Below, in pieces: positions 39,276-52,400 of a stretch of DNA of 64,000 nucleotides. Every line of letters starts with the position of its first letter. Within the stretch, counting starts at the first letter, position 1. Made by a program: the position numbers and the translations under genes. Below the pieces are notes generated by a model that worked only from the letters and a program-made list of their open reading frames with translations, searched no databases and was not told the DNA's origin. The DNA comes from Tubulanus polymorphus (taxonomy: Eukaryota; Nemertea; Palaeonemertea; Tubulaniformes; Tubulanidae), in the NCBI RefSeq assembly GCF_964204645.1, contig NC_134028.1:5988501-6052500 (forward strand), written 5' to 3'.

Positions 39276-41950
39276 TTATTCAATCTCCATCTGAAAACAG
39301 AACGAAGAAAACGATTAAAGAGAAGTTCTTCAATCAAGAAATTACAGTTCATTATGAATTGCTGAGAAACTATGTGCCGATTTTTTACATCTATTTTTAT
39401 TTCAACCCTTCGCTGAACAAAATAATAATCAAATGAATCGTTACTCCAAGGGCCAGTTCCAAGAACAGTCTAAGACTCTTAGTTCTACAGCTATCTAATT
39501 ACTTAAGACCAGTCTATGAAATGACCTCAGGTGAACCCCCAAGACAGGGCAATCCATACTCCAAAGCAAGGGTCGTACAAAATCTATCAAAATGCTAGGA
39601 CACGAACAATAATCAAAACAAACGGGATAAGATTCTCATGCAACTTAATCAAGTTAAGCTGAACAGCTGTATCAATGAGGAAAGGCTAAGCTCAGTTTGA
39701 TTCTACAAGTTGAAGGGATCTGCAGTACAGAGGAGTCGACTACTTACTTTTGAGTTGTATGCGTCTAATTGAGCGTCGAGTTCTTCGGCTGATAATTGTT
39801 TACGAGACGCGCGTCCACCTCCGGCACCTCTTCCCCTACCTCTTCCTCGCCCGGCACCTCCTCGCCTGCAAAAACAACCATGCGTTAAAATTCATACTCT
39901 TTTCTACATGTTGATTCATCAGTTGAATATTCTAGAACTATAACATTGGCAAATTGCGATTTAAGCATAGATTTCAAACATTTCCATACTCTGAAAACCC
40001 ACTTAGTAATCAATCGCTTTTCATGATTAATTCAATACAGTTTTTGAATGATCTTGAATGATTCAGAGCCAGTTTCATTAAACTAAGAACTTTACATTTC
40101 AAAAGAGCTACTTGAAATAAACGAATTTCGACAAAGCGACAACTAGTGTCAACTTGATGTAAATTTAAGCAGATTATAATGAAACATGTCATCAATGATT
40201 TTGAATGCACGTACGTTTGTCTAGTTCGAGCACCTCGGCCGGTTCTCGCTGCTGTTGCTGCCGCATTCAAAAACGGCGTATACGAATCGGTGACCTGATT
40301 ATTATTACCGGCTAGTTGAATTTTCATCGCTCGTCCTGGAAAAATATCAAATGAAACATAAATTAAAACTATTGCTTCCATTTAAGAAATAATCCCTATT
40401 ATCGTGCATCCATAGTTCAGTGACACGCTACAGTCAGTACACCCCAATACTGCCATTGCAATCAGTGTAACTTGAACTTGAGATAAAAGCAAATTAATTA
40501 ATTCAAATCAAGTTGAATTTTAACTAGATTGAAGAACTGACCAACCAGGTCCATCTTCCTCTGTCTAGTTTAGAGTTTAGAAGAGTTTTTACGTCCCAAC
40601 TGCAATTAGTTACAGTGTAACCCTAGTGGGTCTTAAGAGACGACCAGGGCTTTTTTATAGGTTGTTATGGCTCACAACTTGACTAAGTTAGCAGAGCTTA
40701 GTCCATATATGTGCCTCGACAGCCAACCCCAGATGTGGTTTCGAACTAGGGACCTCTTGGTTCCCAGTCCTCCACTCAACCAACTGAGCTAACTGCACAG
40801 GACCTAGCAGAATTAAAACTAGACCCCCAGACTTACCATCTAGAGGAACGTTATTATATTGTTTCATGGCTTTCACCGCGTCTGTATATCGTTCGAACAC
40901 GATATCAGCTTCTCCGAGAGATCGGCCCGACTGGTCGTAATGTACTGCTGCCTTCTTTAACGGTCCGAACTCGGCGAACAATTCCTACAATTTATAGATT
41001 CAGTATCTCATCAAATTATCCGGTCAACCGTGTACGAAGATGAGCCCAGAATATACTTAACCCCTTAGGGTTTCTAGCGGTAAGGCCAGGGTAAAAAGAA
41101 GTACTACGAAGAACTTTTTCGGCAAATTCAAGTGAATGCATATGTCCAAAACCGTGACCCTCGGGGAACAAACTTAAAAGATATGGCCAAAACCCTTAAG
41201 GGGTTGAAGGTTGATTCGGCGATTTAACGTTTTTCAAACTGACCTGAATATCAGAGTCGTTGACTCCGAAGTCTAAATTTTTTACCATCAGTTTACCCTG
41301 GTTACCACCACCGCCGCCGCCAGAGTTCATTCTTCTAATCGGACCGCTTCCACCGTCGAACATATCATGCTGCCACACGTCGGGGATTCCTCCTCGCTAC
41401 ACAAAATATATGAATGAAACATGAATTTAGTTCGGCTTTCACCACACAGGCACAGGCACGCAAAAGTGGCCTAACCTCAACAATAGTAATCTTGTCTATT
41501 TCTACCCGTATGCCATTACTTGCATAATCATATTACAATTAAAAAATGAAGTGAAGGCCCTGATTAGTTTCAACTATCTCATGATAAAGCTTTTTTGTGA
41601 AAATGAACTCGAAATGAAAGAAACTGTACCCCTTTTATTCTTGACTTAGTATTAACAGTTTTTGTAACAATTTTCGAGTTTTTTCTGTTTAGTTCACTTA
41701 CCCGAGTTGCTTGCGCTGAAAAACGCGCTCCTCTCGTTCGTTTTTGTATACCACCTCCGCGAGTTGCACCAGCACCAGTTCTACCACGGCGTCCGGCTCC
41801 TGTTGTTACACCACCGGCCCGACGTCCTCCTCGATTCCCACCTCTCTGTCCACCGCCAGTTCGAGCTCCTCCGCCTCTCTTCTTCGATTTTCTATTCAGG
41901 GCGATGATCTCGTCCAAGCTCATGTCGATTTTGTCGCCTTTTTCCGTCAT
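39276..41950 (-). CDS. ALYREF: Aly/REF mRNA export factor (THO complex subunit 4)
   Basis: Six exons on the minus strand: 41950-41702, 41396-41244, 40984-40837, 40335-40215, 39865-39748, 39290-39276; 804 bases, 267 residues (human 257). ALYREF is the nuclear TREX adaptor that binds UAP56 and hands spliced mRNA to NXF1. Seen: N-terminal UAP56-binding motif [15 protein letters not shown], an Arg/Gly-rich box, an RRM from [11 protein letters not shown] through [15 protein letters not shown] (about residues 115-190) with RNP-type strands, a second Arg/Gly stretch, and a C-terminal UAP56-binding motif [16 protein letters not shown]. The last exon is only 15 bases and codes MEIE plus stop. A tRNA-derived repeat lies in intron 3. 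Confidence 0.96.
40690..40803 (-). repeat. tRNA-derived SINE-like repeat in ALYREF intron 3
   Basis: On the minus strand TTAGCTCAGTTGGTTGAG (40775-40792) is an excellent A box and GGTCCCTAGTTCGAAACC (40738-40754) a good B box. Acceptor and anticodon stems do not pair well, so this is a degenerate tRNA-like head and not an intact tRNA gene. Confidence 0.55.
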
Positions 41951-43700
41951 TTTCGCGGCGAATTGTTGTTAATTTGAGGCGACAAAAAGAAGAATTTCAA
42001 CGTGACAAAAGTTAAAATGGCGTTCACGCTGAAATGATACTGTGTTCAGTCGCTAGGTGGCGGAACGAGACGGTTGCGTTGAATGCGGCGGTTAGTTTGC
42101 GGGGCCGGATCGACACCGGGGACTGCTACCGCGCTTGGCTGACTAGAAATATGAGTTCTATTGTCAAAGTACTACTCAGCCTGAGTGCTGTTTTGAGCAC
42201 GCAATGGTCCTTAATAGCGTCAGTGAATGCTTCGGTTCAGTGTTCTGCCCGAAAAAATGTTTCAAAAAATGTTGCTGAGTGACAAACCTTCGGGAGTAAT
42301 CATTGAATAGCCCTTTGCAATTTGAGATAATTATTCGTAGGTCCTAATGAGGTCCACCAAGGGACAAACTACCGGAGAGTAGCAAATGAACTTTTGAACT
42401 GAAATTTCTTCCACGTCTCACTGGCCGGGTACTACTACATTTCAGCACCAGTATCCATCTAAAACAAATACAAACCGATACCGCAGATCATCGCATAGCG
42501 AATCATTGAAATACAAATGATGAACATTTAGAAATAATGAAACACAAATATTTACTGTCGTGCGAATGAAATGCAGTATTTGACAAAACTGTAGCGAGTG
42601 GAAGGCCTATTTCATAGGTTGCATTAGCGCTAAGCGATGAGTGCTGCTTTTTTACTATTCATGAGTCTGTTGCCCGGAGGTAAATCTGATATCAAAACAG
42701 ATTTTTTTTCGTGGAATACGAAGCCAGTATTACCGGTACGTATTATTTTGCACGCGATGTCTGCAAATTTTTCGGAAACGCCAAGAGAAGGGCCCCATTA
42801 AATAAAACATTATGTTCTTTATCAATGTGCATTTGATGGTGCGAAGGGAACTTTGTTTGTAACACTTTTTGAAATTATCAGCGCGAAAATTGTACATATT
42901 TCAACACTACAAGGTTCGATATGCTGTTTGCAGATGGTCATACATAATGTACGTATCATACCTACTGTATTAGCAGAAACTCTGTGAGAGAAATTGAAGA
43001 CAATACATATTAATGTTTATGTACGACGGACGTATGAATATTTCATCTGATTTGTGTGCACCGTCGACTGAAACACGATTGAAATGGTTCTATATTTCGA
43101 TGAGATATCACAGGGTGACTTGATTAATTAACGTCGCATACGTGGACTGAGCGTTGGAGAGTTGCGGTTCCGTCGCGGAAAATCGATGCAGTATGGTCAC
43201 CCGTCTCAAAAAACTTCAAAAACTTTGAAATAGGGACGTCATAATAATTTCATAAGGAGGTCAAATTAAATCTACTTCAAAAGAAGAGAAATTAAAATCC
43301 CATTAGGTATTGGTGTGTATCGATTATAGAACCATGCTTAAGAATGCGGACTTATATAAAGAGATCTGTTTATAAGAATAGAACGGGCTCGCGCTTATGT
43401 GACAACGGCGTGGTGGTTATAGGGTGACATACCAGTTCCGCCTGTGTGATTTTCGCTACTATATACAGATCTTTATATCATGAATTGTAGGTGCGGTCGC
43501 TAGATCGAGTTTGACGACGTACTACCGTAAATTCTTCAAGGCAGCCAGTATCTGGTGACTATTGGCGACTGTGTAATGAAATTATCAACAATTCGGTGTT
43601 CATAACAATTTAGAGATATTACAGTTATTTGGAGTTATTTGGATTTCACCTTCAACTCGGATGATATTGAGTTAATACATACTGGAATATCTTGTGAAAA
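41951..43700. other. Divergent spacer ALYREF / claudin-like gene
   Basis: The left 100 bases are CpG-containing and probably the ALYREF promoter. The remainder is AT-rich with no recognised repeat or gene; the claudin-like leader lies at its right end. An 82-codon plus-strand frame at 42034 looks spurious. Confidence 0.4.
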
Positions 43701-45590
43701 ATGGGTAGCTCGGTGAATCTAGGGATCGCTGTTGTTTTAACAGTCCTGTCGTTGCTGGCAGTGGCCCTGTGTTTCGCTACGGATCACTGGGCAATGTGGA
43801 TGGTGCAAGAGGAACAAATGAAGAATTCGGCCGATGCTAATATCGCGCAGGAATTCAACAAAAAGCCCGAATACCATACGCGTCATTGGGGAATGTTCCG
43901 AGTGTGTTTTCCATCGAATAACACCGAATGTAAGTGAAATTTAAAATAAAAAAACTAAATCAACTTGTGGAATTGTATTATCACTACATGTATAACAAAG
44001 AACTGGGATTTGTTTATTCTAATCAATTTGAGGTCGAAAACAAACTTGTTGAGCTTCCACACGGTCAGTCAATTCTTGAATTACACTATCTTATGGCCAG
44101 CGAATTCATTTAGAAAACGTGTTTATAATGATTTAGATTTAGTGTAAAATAAACATAAACTGGACTCTCAATGCAAATTTTACAAGCAATACAAATATAT
44201 ATGTACGTATTCACGATGTTGAATGGTAGGATGTTTATGATGTGTAATTTTTCTCTTCCAGTTCTTAACAATTATCAAGTTGTCGATGGAAATTGTATAA
44301 GCATGAATTATGAGCTTCCAGAAACTGCCGCCTCGGTGTCAAAATCGGAAAATTACTGGACTCGGATACGTAAGTTTTAGCTAATTATAGAACATAGTGT
44401 CCACGTGAACGGAATACCTTAATGTGGCTGACAAACTATCTTTAGTTCAGACGACCAAGATCGCCACTACTGTATCTAAGTCCAGCAACGGCAAGAATTT
44501 TCTGCCAACAAAAAAAGTTATATTAAGTTTTTAGTTGGGAATTCTATTTTTCTCTAGATGATTTCCTCTGCTAAGCTTTGCCCTCACGATTTTCCTCTAG
44601 AATATTTGATAAATCATTTTGGGCAACCAGCGATTCACACAATATTCTCTACGGCATTTCCAGACCCGAACCTTCTTCTGGTGAAAGATATGAATTTTTT
44701 TTCATTTCAGATTTATTGCGATGTCAGTTCGCATTTCTAGTAGTCGGTATGTTAATGCATGTGTTTGCTTTTACGACCGGTACCTGGGCGTGTTGGAAGG
44801 TCAGCCAGGGCGGATCGTTCATCGGAGGACTATGTGATTTGGTTGGAGGTATGCTGTTTAATGCACTCTCTCAACTGAATTAATCATTCTTTCTCTCACA
44901 AATCAAATTAACTTCTAGAGATCTTAAATTCAATTCATAATCGGCGGTTGTCACATCTTCTTCGATGGTTACACGATGCTAGGTTAACATAATTGAAATA
45001 TGACCATCAATGTTTATCACCAATTCTAGGCTTACTGGTTGGTGGCGCAATGGCCTGCTTCCATGGTATAGATTACTTAGAAAGGAACAAAATAAAAGAC
45101 GCCGGGTTTTGCCTGACCTGGCCAAAGGTATACTCAGCACCATTTCGTTTATCTTGAAAATATTATTCGTCATTCTCAATGTCAAAGTTCTGATTTTATG
45201 TATTCTGACTGTTCATTAGTGCCTATAAGTACTTAAGATTTCTTTCTTGAATAGGCATTGAAAGATGGTTCAACATTTATGTTAGCTTGGTCATACATGC
45301 TGGGTTGGATTGCCTGTGGACTGGGGCTATTAGGCGCCCTGTTTTACCTCGTCGAATCGTGCCACATCTCGAGCAAGAAGAAAACCGCCCGACGTCGAAA
45401 AGCTGATGTGATCAACCGATTTTTGGACTACGAAGACCGCAGATCGCAGATAAGCACACTACCCCGCAGTGCCATCACTGATAACCACCATAAAAAGCGA
45501 AATAGTCCTTACGAGGATAACTGGGAGAACGCGAATAGACTGGTCCCGGTCTTAGTTTACGACAAAAACGATCCCGGTACCCGGTATTGA
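43701..45590 (+). CDS. Claudin/PMP22-superfamily four-TM protein
   Basis: Five exons: 43701-43929, 44262-44369, 44711-44848, 45030-45127, 45255-45590; 909 bases, 302 residues, intron phases 1, 1, 1, 0. Seen: TM1 about residues 7-27, a long first extracellular loop with W..GMFRVC resembling the family W-GLW-C signature, a possible N-glycosylation site NNTE, TM2 about 115-135, TM3 about 147-167, TM4 about 197-222, and a basic cytoplasmic tail starting SSKKKTARRRK. The topology suits claudins, calcium-channel gamma/TARP subunits, LHFPL or TMEM178-type proteins. I cannot place it in one subgroup; the tail ends GTRY, not a typical PDZ ligand. A poly(A) signal is at 45725. Confidence 0.75.
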
Positions 45591-45724
45591 CCGAACGATT
45601 CGACACTTCCTGGTGTTAAAACAAAGGAATGCCAAGAGTATCATGATATAAAACATTATAAATATCTAATGAACCATAAATATAAACACAAGGAGGAAAT
45701 CAAAATCAGTTAAGAATTGTGTAA

Positions 45725-45730
45725 AATAAA
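45725..45730 (+). terminator. Poly(A) signal of the claudin-like gene
   Basis: AATAAA about 135 bases after the TGA stop. The following 300 bases to the convergent HYKK stop show nothing recognisable. Confidence 0.6.
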
Positions 45731-46045
45731 TCTATTTGTATATGTATTACATGTATAGTCTTTCGCATAATCATTGATAAATATGAAAGTATTGCACAAC
45801 AATCGCAGTTGGGATTTTTTTTTGGAAAGTTAATTGGATTCATAATTCATTGATTTAAAGCTACACGGGCTTTTCGTAGATTTTCCTTCAGAAAACAAAT
45901 GCTCGTAATTAAAAGAGATACCGAGATTCATCTACCTCTACATATGTAGATGTGCCTGTTGGGTAAAGCGCCATCTCTTTTCAGAAGGCCTTTTCGATGA
46001 GGTTACTAGTGAAAGAATTTTTCTTTCGCCTTTGTCCATCACCAA

Positions 46046-48997
46046 TCACTGTCCGTTGGATATAATGCTAATTCTTTCCTTCAATCTTATCAGTAGATCT
46101 TCTTTCGTGTACTTTCTGAGTTCTGCAAGCTGAATCCAGCCACGTCTGGCGGTGACCAGCACGTAATCGTTACTGGGGTCGCGACTGTACGCGTGAGCCC
46201 CCATCACCAGCGACTGGGCGTAACGAGCCGCTACCAATACGGGTACCATTGACATTTCAAGGTCATTGAGTGGCGCGTAACTTAAATACCCCGCTAAACA
46301 TTGCGCGCAAACTTCTAAAACATCAAAGTTAGCCACAGCAACGGAACTGGAACAATATGCCATCATAATGGCGACGTCCACTACCCTATACGATGTGTTA
46401 ATACAACCAAAATCCAGTATTCCTGAAAGTCTGGCTACTTTATTTCCGTCAGTGTCGATTACGGTATCTATGAGGATGTTCTGCTCGCTGAAATCTCCAT
46501 GAATCATTACTTGAAATAGAGAAATATACAGTGACGACTAAATATATAGCACGTTTTATAAAGCTAAAATCAATTAAACCATCACTCCAGATGATTTATT
46601 AATTCATATGAAAGATACCGTCGTTCTATCTAATATTTTAAATCTTAAGGTCTAAATAGCATATTTTTGCCATAGAAGATAAATCCATAGAAGAACAAAC
46701 ATTCGTGTCATTTTTCATGTATATATCTTGTTGAAATCAATAAGTCGAACGTTTTTGGGTGAACATAATATACCCCTTATCAAAACAAGTCACAAATGAT
46801 GTAAAACTACAGTATACGTTAAGATATGAAATTACAAAAACAGGTCAATACGATGCTAATAAAATTGTTTGTATTGGAAAATAATCTTTCTCACCTTTCT
46901 TTAGTTTTTGAAAATGTGTTAACACAGATTCTAAATCTGTGAATACATCACTAACAAGTTGTCGTCGTATTGGGTCGGCAATGGCGTGCATGTATTTACG
47001 GACTCGGTATGCTTGCGTAAGATCCCAAATCGTCTGAGGCATTTTACATTCTATATCCTGAAACAACAACAAACCGAAAATGACAATGGTCATCAATTCC
47101 GTAGTTATGAATTTATTATGATTTAGTCCATTGGTAAATGAACTAGCCACATTGGAAAAAAATCGTTTAATAATCTATATCAATCATTATAAATTATTTG
47201 TCAATAAGTCCGTTTTGTTGGTTGCCGATTCGGGTCAAGTAAGAAATGATAATTCCGCGCAATACGCCATGCAAGGAAATCGTTTCGATTTGGGGTCCGT
47301 TTTCGCAGAAACGCGCAAAACGAGCGAAGCTTCGTTCCTGCGTCCGTTTCTGCGCGTAATTGTGCGGAATTTATTCTCATTGGCCCGAATCTATCACCAA
47401 AGGATAGGCATCGAACACACAAAACTCTACGAGGTGGTTAGATTTGTGTTCGTTTCTGTTGGGAAAAATCGTTTCTACCTCTATGACGCGGTCCATCCTA
47501 GCACACGTGGCTCCAATTTCAAACAGTAATTCCGGTGTAACGTCGTTGACCTCGTCAAATATTGTTCCAGGAATGAAGGTCACAATCCGAACCATGAACT
47601 CACTGAATTTAGTGTGTTCTTTCGCATCTGAAATACAAGCGTAGGAAACGTAGGTAAAATCGAATGGTTTATTCGTAACTACTGAAATACTCTCGCCGTG
47701 TTTTTTTTCATATTGTTGGTTTTTCTTCAATTCAATTAGATAGTTACTTGTCTATTGAAACCAAAAATCAAAGTTGTGGTCGCCTTACAGTAAAACGGTA
47801 AATCTAAAGATATACGGTAGATCTAAAGACACATCGAAAGCATGTGTACAATTACTTCGCAATTACTGAAAATCAAACATCAATGAAAGTGACTACCCGG
47901 AGTGACTAATAAAAAGGTGGGTTTTGTAGATCTTTTAATTAAAAGTATCGTTCCAACAAGCCAAGAAGGAACTATTGGTGCTTGACTAAATGACGATGAT
48001 ATTTGCGTTGGGTTTCGTAATTCGACTTGATTCTATTTTGTTCATTTCCTAAGGCTAAGCATTGGACATAAGAATTACCCTTCTGTAAAACACCATTCGC
48101 ATATACTCGCTCCATCGAATAATAAACACCGCTGGAGGTAAGAACAGGAGCCTGCACTGGGAAGTTATTTTCCGATAACCTCTTCATTATCTTTATCTGA
48201 GCAGCTGGATAAAGAAATAACACGAAAACCAAACATAAATAATCTTATTTGAAAACGATGTTTGTGGTGTGTTGGTTCAGAATATATACGTATATACACG
48301 TGAAGATCATTTTTTAGAAAACAACTCTACTAGAGTGTTAGAAATTTTGTATTGAAAAAAAAGAATCATCTGAGCTCTATTCCCTGTGTTTTTAATCAAT
48401 TATGTAAACAATTATTTGTCGGTACGTGTATACATGCATGCAATGAATAAAACGAAATCATATATGCAAGAGCTACATTTTCGACCCGGGTTTTTTCGAT
48501 CCAGGTCTAATGCCCACCCGTCCTAAATTTCAATTAAAGCAAGTACTGCTCCTATTTTGTCGATGGTTTGGTGGCTCAGGAAGTATGGAAAAATATAAAT
48601 CGTGAAAACGTGAACTTGGGTATAATTTTCATAATCAATATCGAGATATCTTAATCTGGCGATCTCTCTCGAAATTCAATTTCAACCCTGGTCTCACGTC
48701 TAATGTCTGGACGACCAACCGGCCGGGTCGAAAATGCTAGTGTAGACACAGATAGTTACCAAACATATCGGTATTTTTTGAATCGAGAGAATTGACCACT
48801 TTGAATACATATCCCTCAGGACAAAGACGGAGGATGTTCTGATTTGAGAATTGGTCGTCGACTTCTATGTAATAGTTTTTGTCGAAGTAACCGGAAAAGG
48901 TTTTGATCTTGCGCACGTTCAGTCCGTAGAGCTTTTCGACGACTTCGCGAATTTGCGCTTCGGTCAATTCCGGAATTTCCTTCGGTGAGTCCACCAT
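46046..48997 (-). CDS. HYKK: Hydroxylysine kinase (aminoglycoside phosphotransferase family)
   Basis: Five exons on the minus strand: 48997-48760, 48204-48079, 47627-47479, 47057-46895, 46509-46046; 1140 bases, 379 residues (human HYKK 373). HYKK phosphorylates 5-hydroxy-L-lysine with GTP in lysine/collagen catabolism. Seen: N-terminal lobe with IPELTEAQIREVVEKLYGL, VRIVTFIPG, then the catalytic loop IHGDFSEQNIL (Asp base and Asn) and the metal-binding GILDFG, followed by the family segment RYAQSLVMGAHAY and DYVLVTARRGW. All catalytic residues are present. The start is supported by an in-frame TAA 18 bases upstream in the same exon, whose acceptor appears to be at about 49020. Confidence 0.93.
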
Positions 48998-49400
48998 TGC
49001 CTGCTGTAAAACTTAATCTGAAATAGAGCACGTCGCGCACAAACTTTTTACGGAAGATCTAATAGGAATCTCTAATCTAGCTGACGCTAATTTGTAGAAT
49101 TGAAGTGATACAAACTTTGCTTAATTGTCAAATCTTTGAAATCTATGATATACAAGATGAACTTCAGAAAATATCTTTGATATTGCTTTGCTATAGTAAC
49201 GTTAAATTGTCTAAATAGAAATTGATTACGAAAGATATGATTTGACATGTTTTCAATTGGTTAAATCACAGTTAATAGAATATATAATAGCATTTTATAA
49301 TCAGAATAGTAATTAGTGGAGAAATGAAGGCTAATATACATGTCTCTTCATTAGAAATTCATTAGAAATTCAGCTACAATGTTCCATCAAAACCATTTAC

Positions 49401-49434
49401 CTTCAGTGAATAGTGGTGATTCGTGAGCCTGGTC
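49401..49434 (-). other. Possible 34-base upstream exon
   Basis: On the minus strand an acceptor CATTTTCACAG and donor GAAG/GTAAAT flank 34 bases that read DQAHESPLFTE. If joined to the HYKK first coding exon at 49020 the frame stops after one more residue, so it would be 5' UTR with a short upstream frame, or the end of another protein. Confidence 0.35.
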
Positions 49435-52400
49435 CTGTGAAAATGAAGTGATTTGTAATTTGTCATATAACCTAGATAGTCGCGTTTAGTAATTAACTGC
49501 TAGGATAGTATGTTAGCACAAAAACGTCAAGGGGACATTGTTTTTAATGGGGACAGTTAGTAACCCATTTAGTATTCTTGATTTACCGTATTTAAGCAGA
49601 AAATCGCAATGATTGTTACATGTATATCACAAAATTATATCTCTTAATTGCTTTGATAATGACAATAACACAGTTTACAAAATGACTTTTTTAAACACAC
49701 GAATAAAACGGTCGATTTATACGGTGAGTATGGACTAATGCAACTTTTTTTAGCTCGACTTGAAATTTGACTTGTTGTTCCATTAATGAGCATTAACTAT
49801 GCTGATACACCACGTCGACTTGTATACCGGCAACGGTAATATTTCTTCCGTTTTAGAATTAACCCCAAACTCGAAGAAAAATATTCTTCCATTCATTTAT
49901 CTTTTTGGGTTTTATGGAAGGGAAGCGTGTTTAGGATTTTAACCCGAATTTCTTAGAGAAAAACAAGCAATTTTCCCTAATAAATATATTGATATTTTTC
50001 TCAAAAAGCATTCCCCATTTATGAACAAGGGCTGATGCTACTAAGATGGCTGAGTAAAATATCAAGAAGCCCGTATAGTGAACTTGGGATGGATGAATTG
50101 ACAAATCTGTCGGACACACTTTAGGTACCGTGTAATATTCCCTCCGTCCGTCGTCCAGCCGGCGTTTGTTTTAAATTGCTACTAAGTCCGACAGTTTTAA
50201 CGCAATAGCTTTCATCAGTTACTTTTAGAAACGAAACTAACGCGTACAGCAATTTGTGCAATTGCAATAAACTAGAATTTTCTGGGATAAAATCATATAA
50301 CCTCACTCACCTAAGTATTGATTATTGATCTGACTCGAATTGAGTATAGTCAAGATTGAAGTTGGTCATCAATTCTAGACCAGTTATGTTTGTAGTTAAG
50401 ATTAGTACTTACGTCGTTGGTTCGTTGTTGTTTTTTTTCGTCTGCCAACCTGGGAATCGACGACTTTTTGTGGCGAAAATCTACGTTAATTAATAATAGT
50501 CTTGGCAGAAAATCCGAAAACCGATTATACTCTAGGCCAGTTAAAAGCGAAGAAGACGGCTACGAAGGAACAAAAATAACTAAGTTTGAAGAAGAACTAT
50601 GGAGCTACGAGTTGTATAGATTAAAGTACTGATCTAATGCATATTCCCAGGAGAGAGGGGAGGGTTCAAATGCTGTACACTCTTACAGGATACAAGGTTG
50701 GAACTTTATGATGTTTGCGTACATCAAGGATATACATGAATTTACGAGTTAGAATTAAGATAGGCCTCGTTTTCTCCCAGTTCACGTCATAGTGCTTTAC
50801 TTATCAAATTTTCTATTGTTGCTCAATCAAGAAGACTGTCGAGTAGTATGTAGATTTTCGGTTGAGAATTAAATGTATAGTAAAACCACAGCAGAATCAC
50901 AACAATCAAAAACTTAATAACTGAATAATTGCGTAGAGAACGTATTTTCTGTTTGAAATAACAAATTCTAGTCTTTTTTTAATGTTCACGAATAATAAAC
51001 GGTTTTTCAGTAACACTGAGAGCAGATAATTACTTTCATGTGGAAAGGGAAATCTCAAGATGTACATCTGCAACTTATACTGTATCAATGGGTTTTGCTA
51101 CTGTACTGATTTTCTGCATCTGTTACATTCATACATGTAGCTATTGAGAGAAAATTTTACTCAGAGTGACTAATTGAAAATGTACTCTGGAGTCAAATCT
51201 TACATTACCAAGAACTGTGGAACTGCTTCCTATGGATCGTTCGTACTACAGTGGTGTCGACGAAAATAGAAAGATCGCGATCATAGTGAAAATGAAAGGA
51301 AACGACTGTTTGATTAGTTCTGTTAATCTTTATTCGGATACAATTGTTGAACATTATGGTGCCTGTATGACAATACAATACACTACACAAACATAAAACA
51401 AAATAAAGAAAAAAAATAAAATACTGTAAACTTTAATATACAATCTCTTAGGACCTGAGTTTATTTACAATGTTATGTTTTCATTCATTATGTATAAGTA
51501 TATTTGCAATATAATTTATATATCTATCGGTGTATTTCACGTCCGTTGAAGACAAAACATCTCTCTTGAAATTCCCGACACTGAACCGATTAATTTTTCT
51601 CGGCTGCCCGATCCGATCTATACTGGCAATTTCATATCGTCAGATGATGTTTCCCATTAAAGCTCAACGCACACGACACGGAGAAACAAAGAAACATAGA
51701 AAAATCAAACATGTATCATCCTTGGAAACATTGAAGATTGCTTCTCGCTTCTCGTTCACGCACACGACATAGGGAAACGCTCGGAAACATGTTTATGTAT
51801 CCTGTTTCCGTGTTTCCCTGCGTCGTGTGCGTTGGGCTTTAAGGTCAATCGTTGTTGAACCCAGCCCTGGGATGCGAGCCCTGTACCAACAACGTATCAT
51901 TACTCCGATGAAAAACTTCGTTGATCTATTTACAATGATTGATAATATACATCTAAGTACGTGCACAGATATTGAAAAGATATGATACCCGCGTTGAGAA
52001 TATAGCTAAACGATAATATGCAATATGACAACAGACGAAAACCGCTTCAAGACGAAATATCACATCTTACAAAACCGATGGTAGTTGGGTTTATAAGGAG
52101 CCAGTTGCGAGGTCAGATTTTAGATAAGCTTGTCATCGGGTAGAGCTGTGGTTTGTGTTGATGCCTATATCACGAAACGAAACCCGAGACACAGTCCCGA
52201 CTGATTCAAAACCTGCCCGAGTTTATCGATTTCGGTTTTTATAGCCAATCTAGATCAATTTCAAATTCTAAAACAATTTTCCATCGAGGTTACGACCGAC
52301 CGCGCAACTTAGGGCTCTTGGGTTAAGAGATGCAATTTTCACAAATATTAGATACGACTTGAACATGATAGGATATCCCTTATATTATAGAGAATCCGTA

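Noticed and set aside
40690-40803. Functional tRNA gene
   Set aside because: Promoter boxes are good but acceptor, anticodon and T stems do not pair.
47131-47529. 132-codon plus frame across HYKK intron 3 and exon 3
   Set aside because: It overlaps a well-supported HYKK exon in antisense, and shows no recognisable domain.
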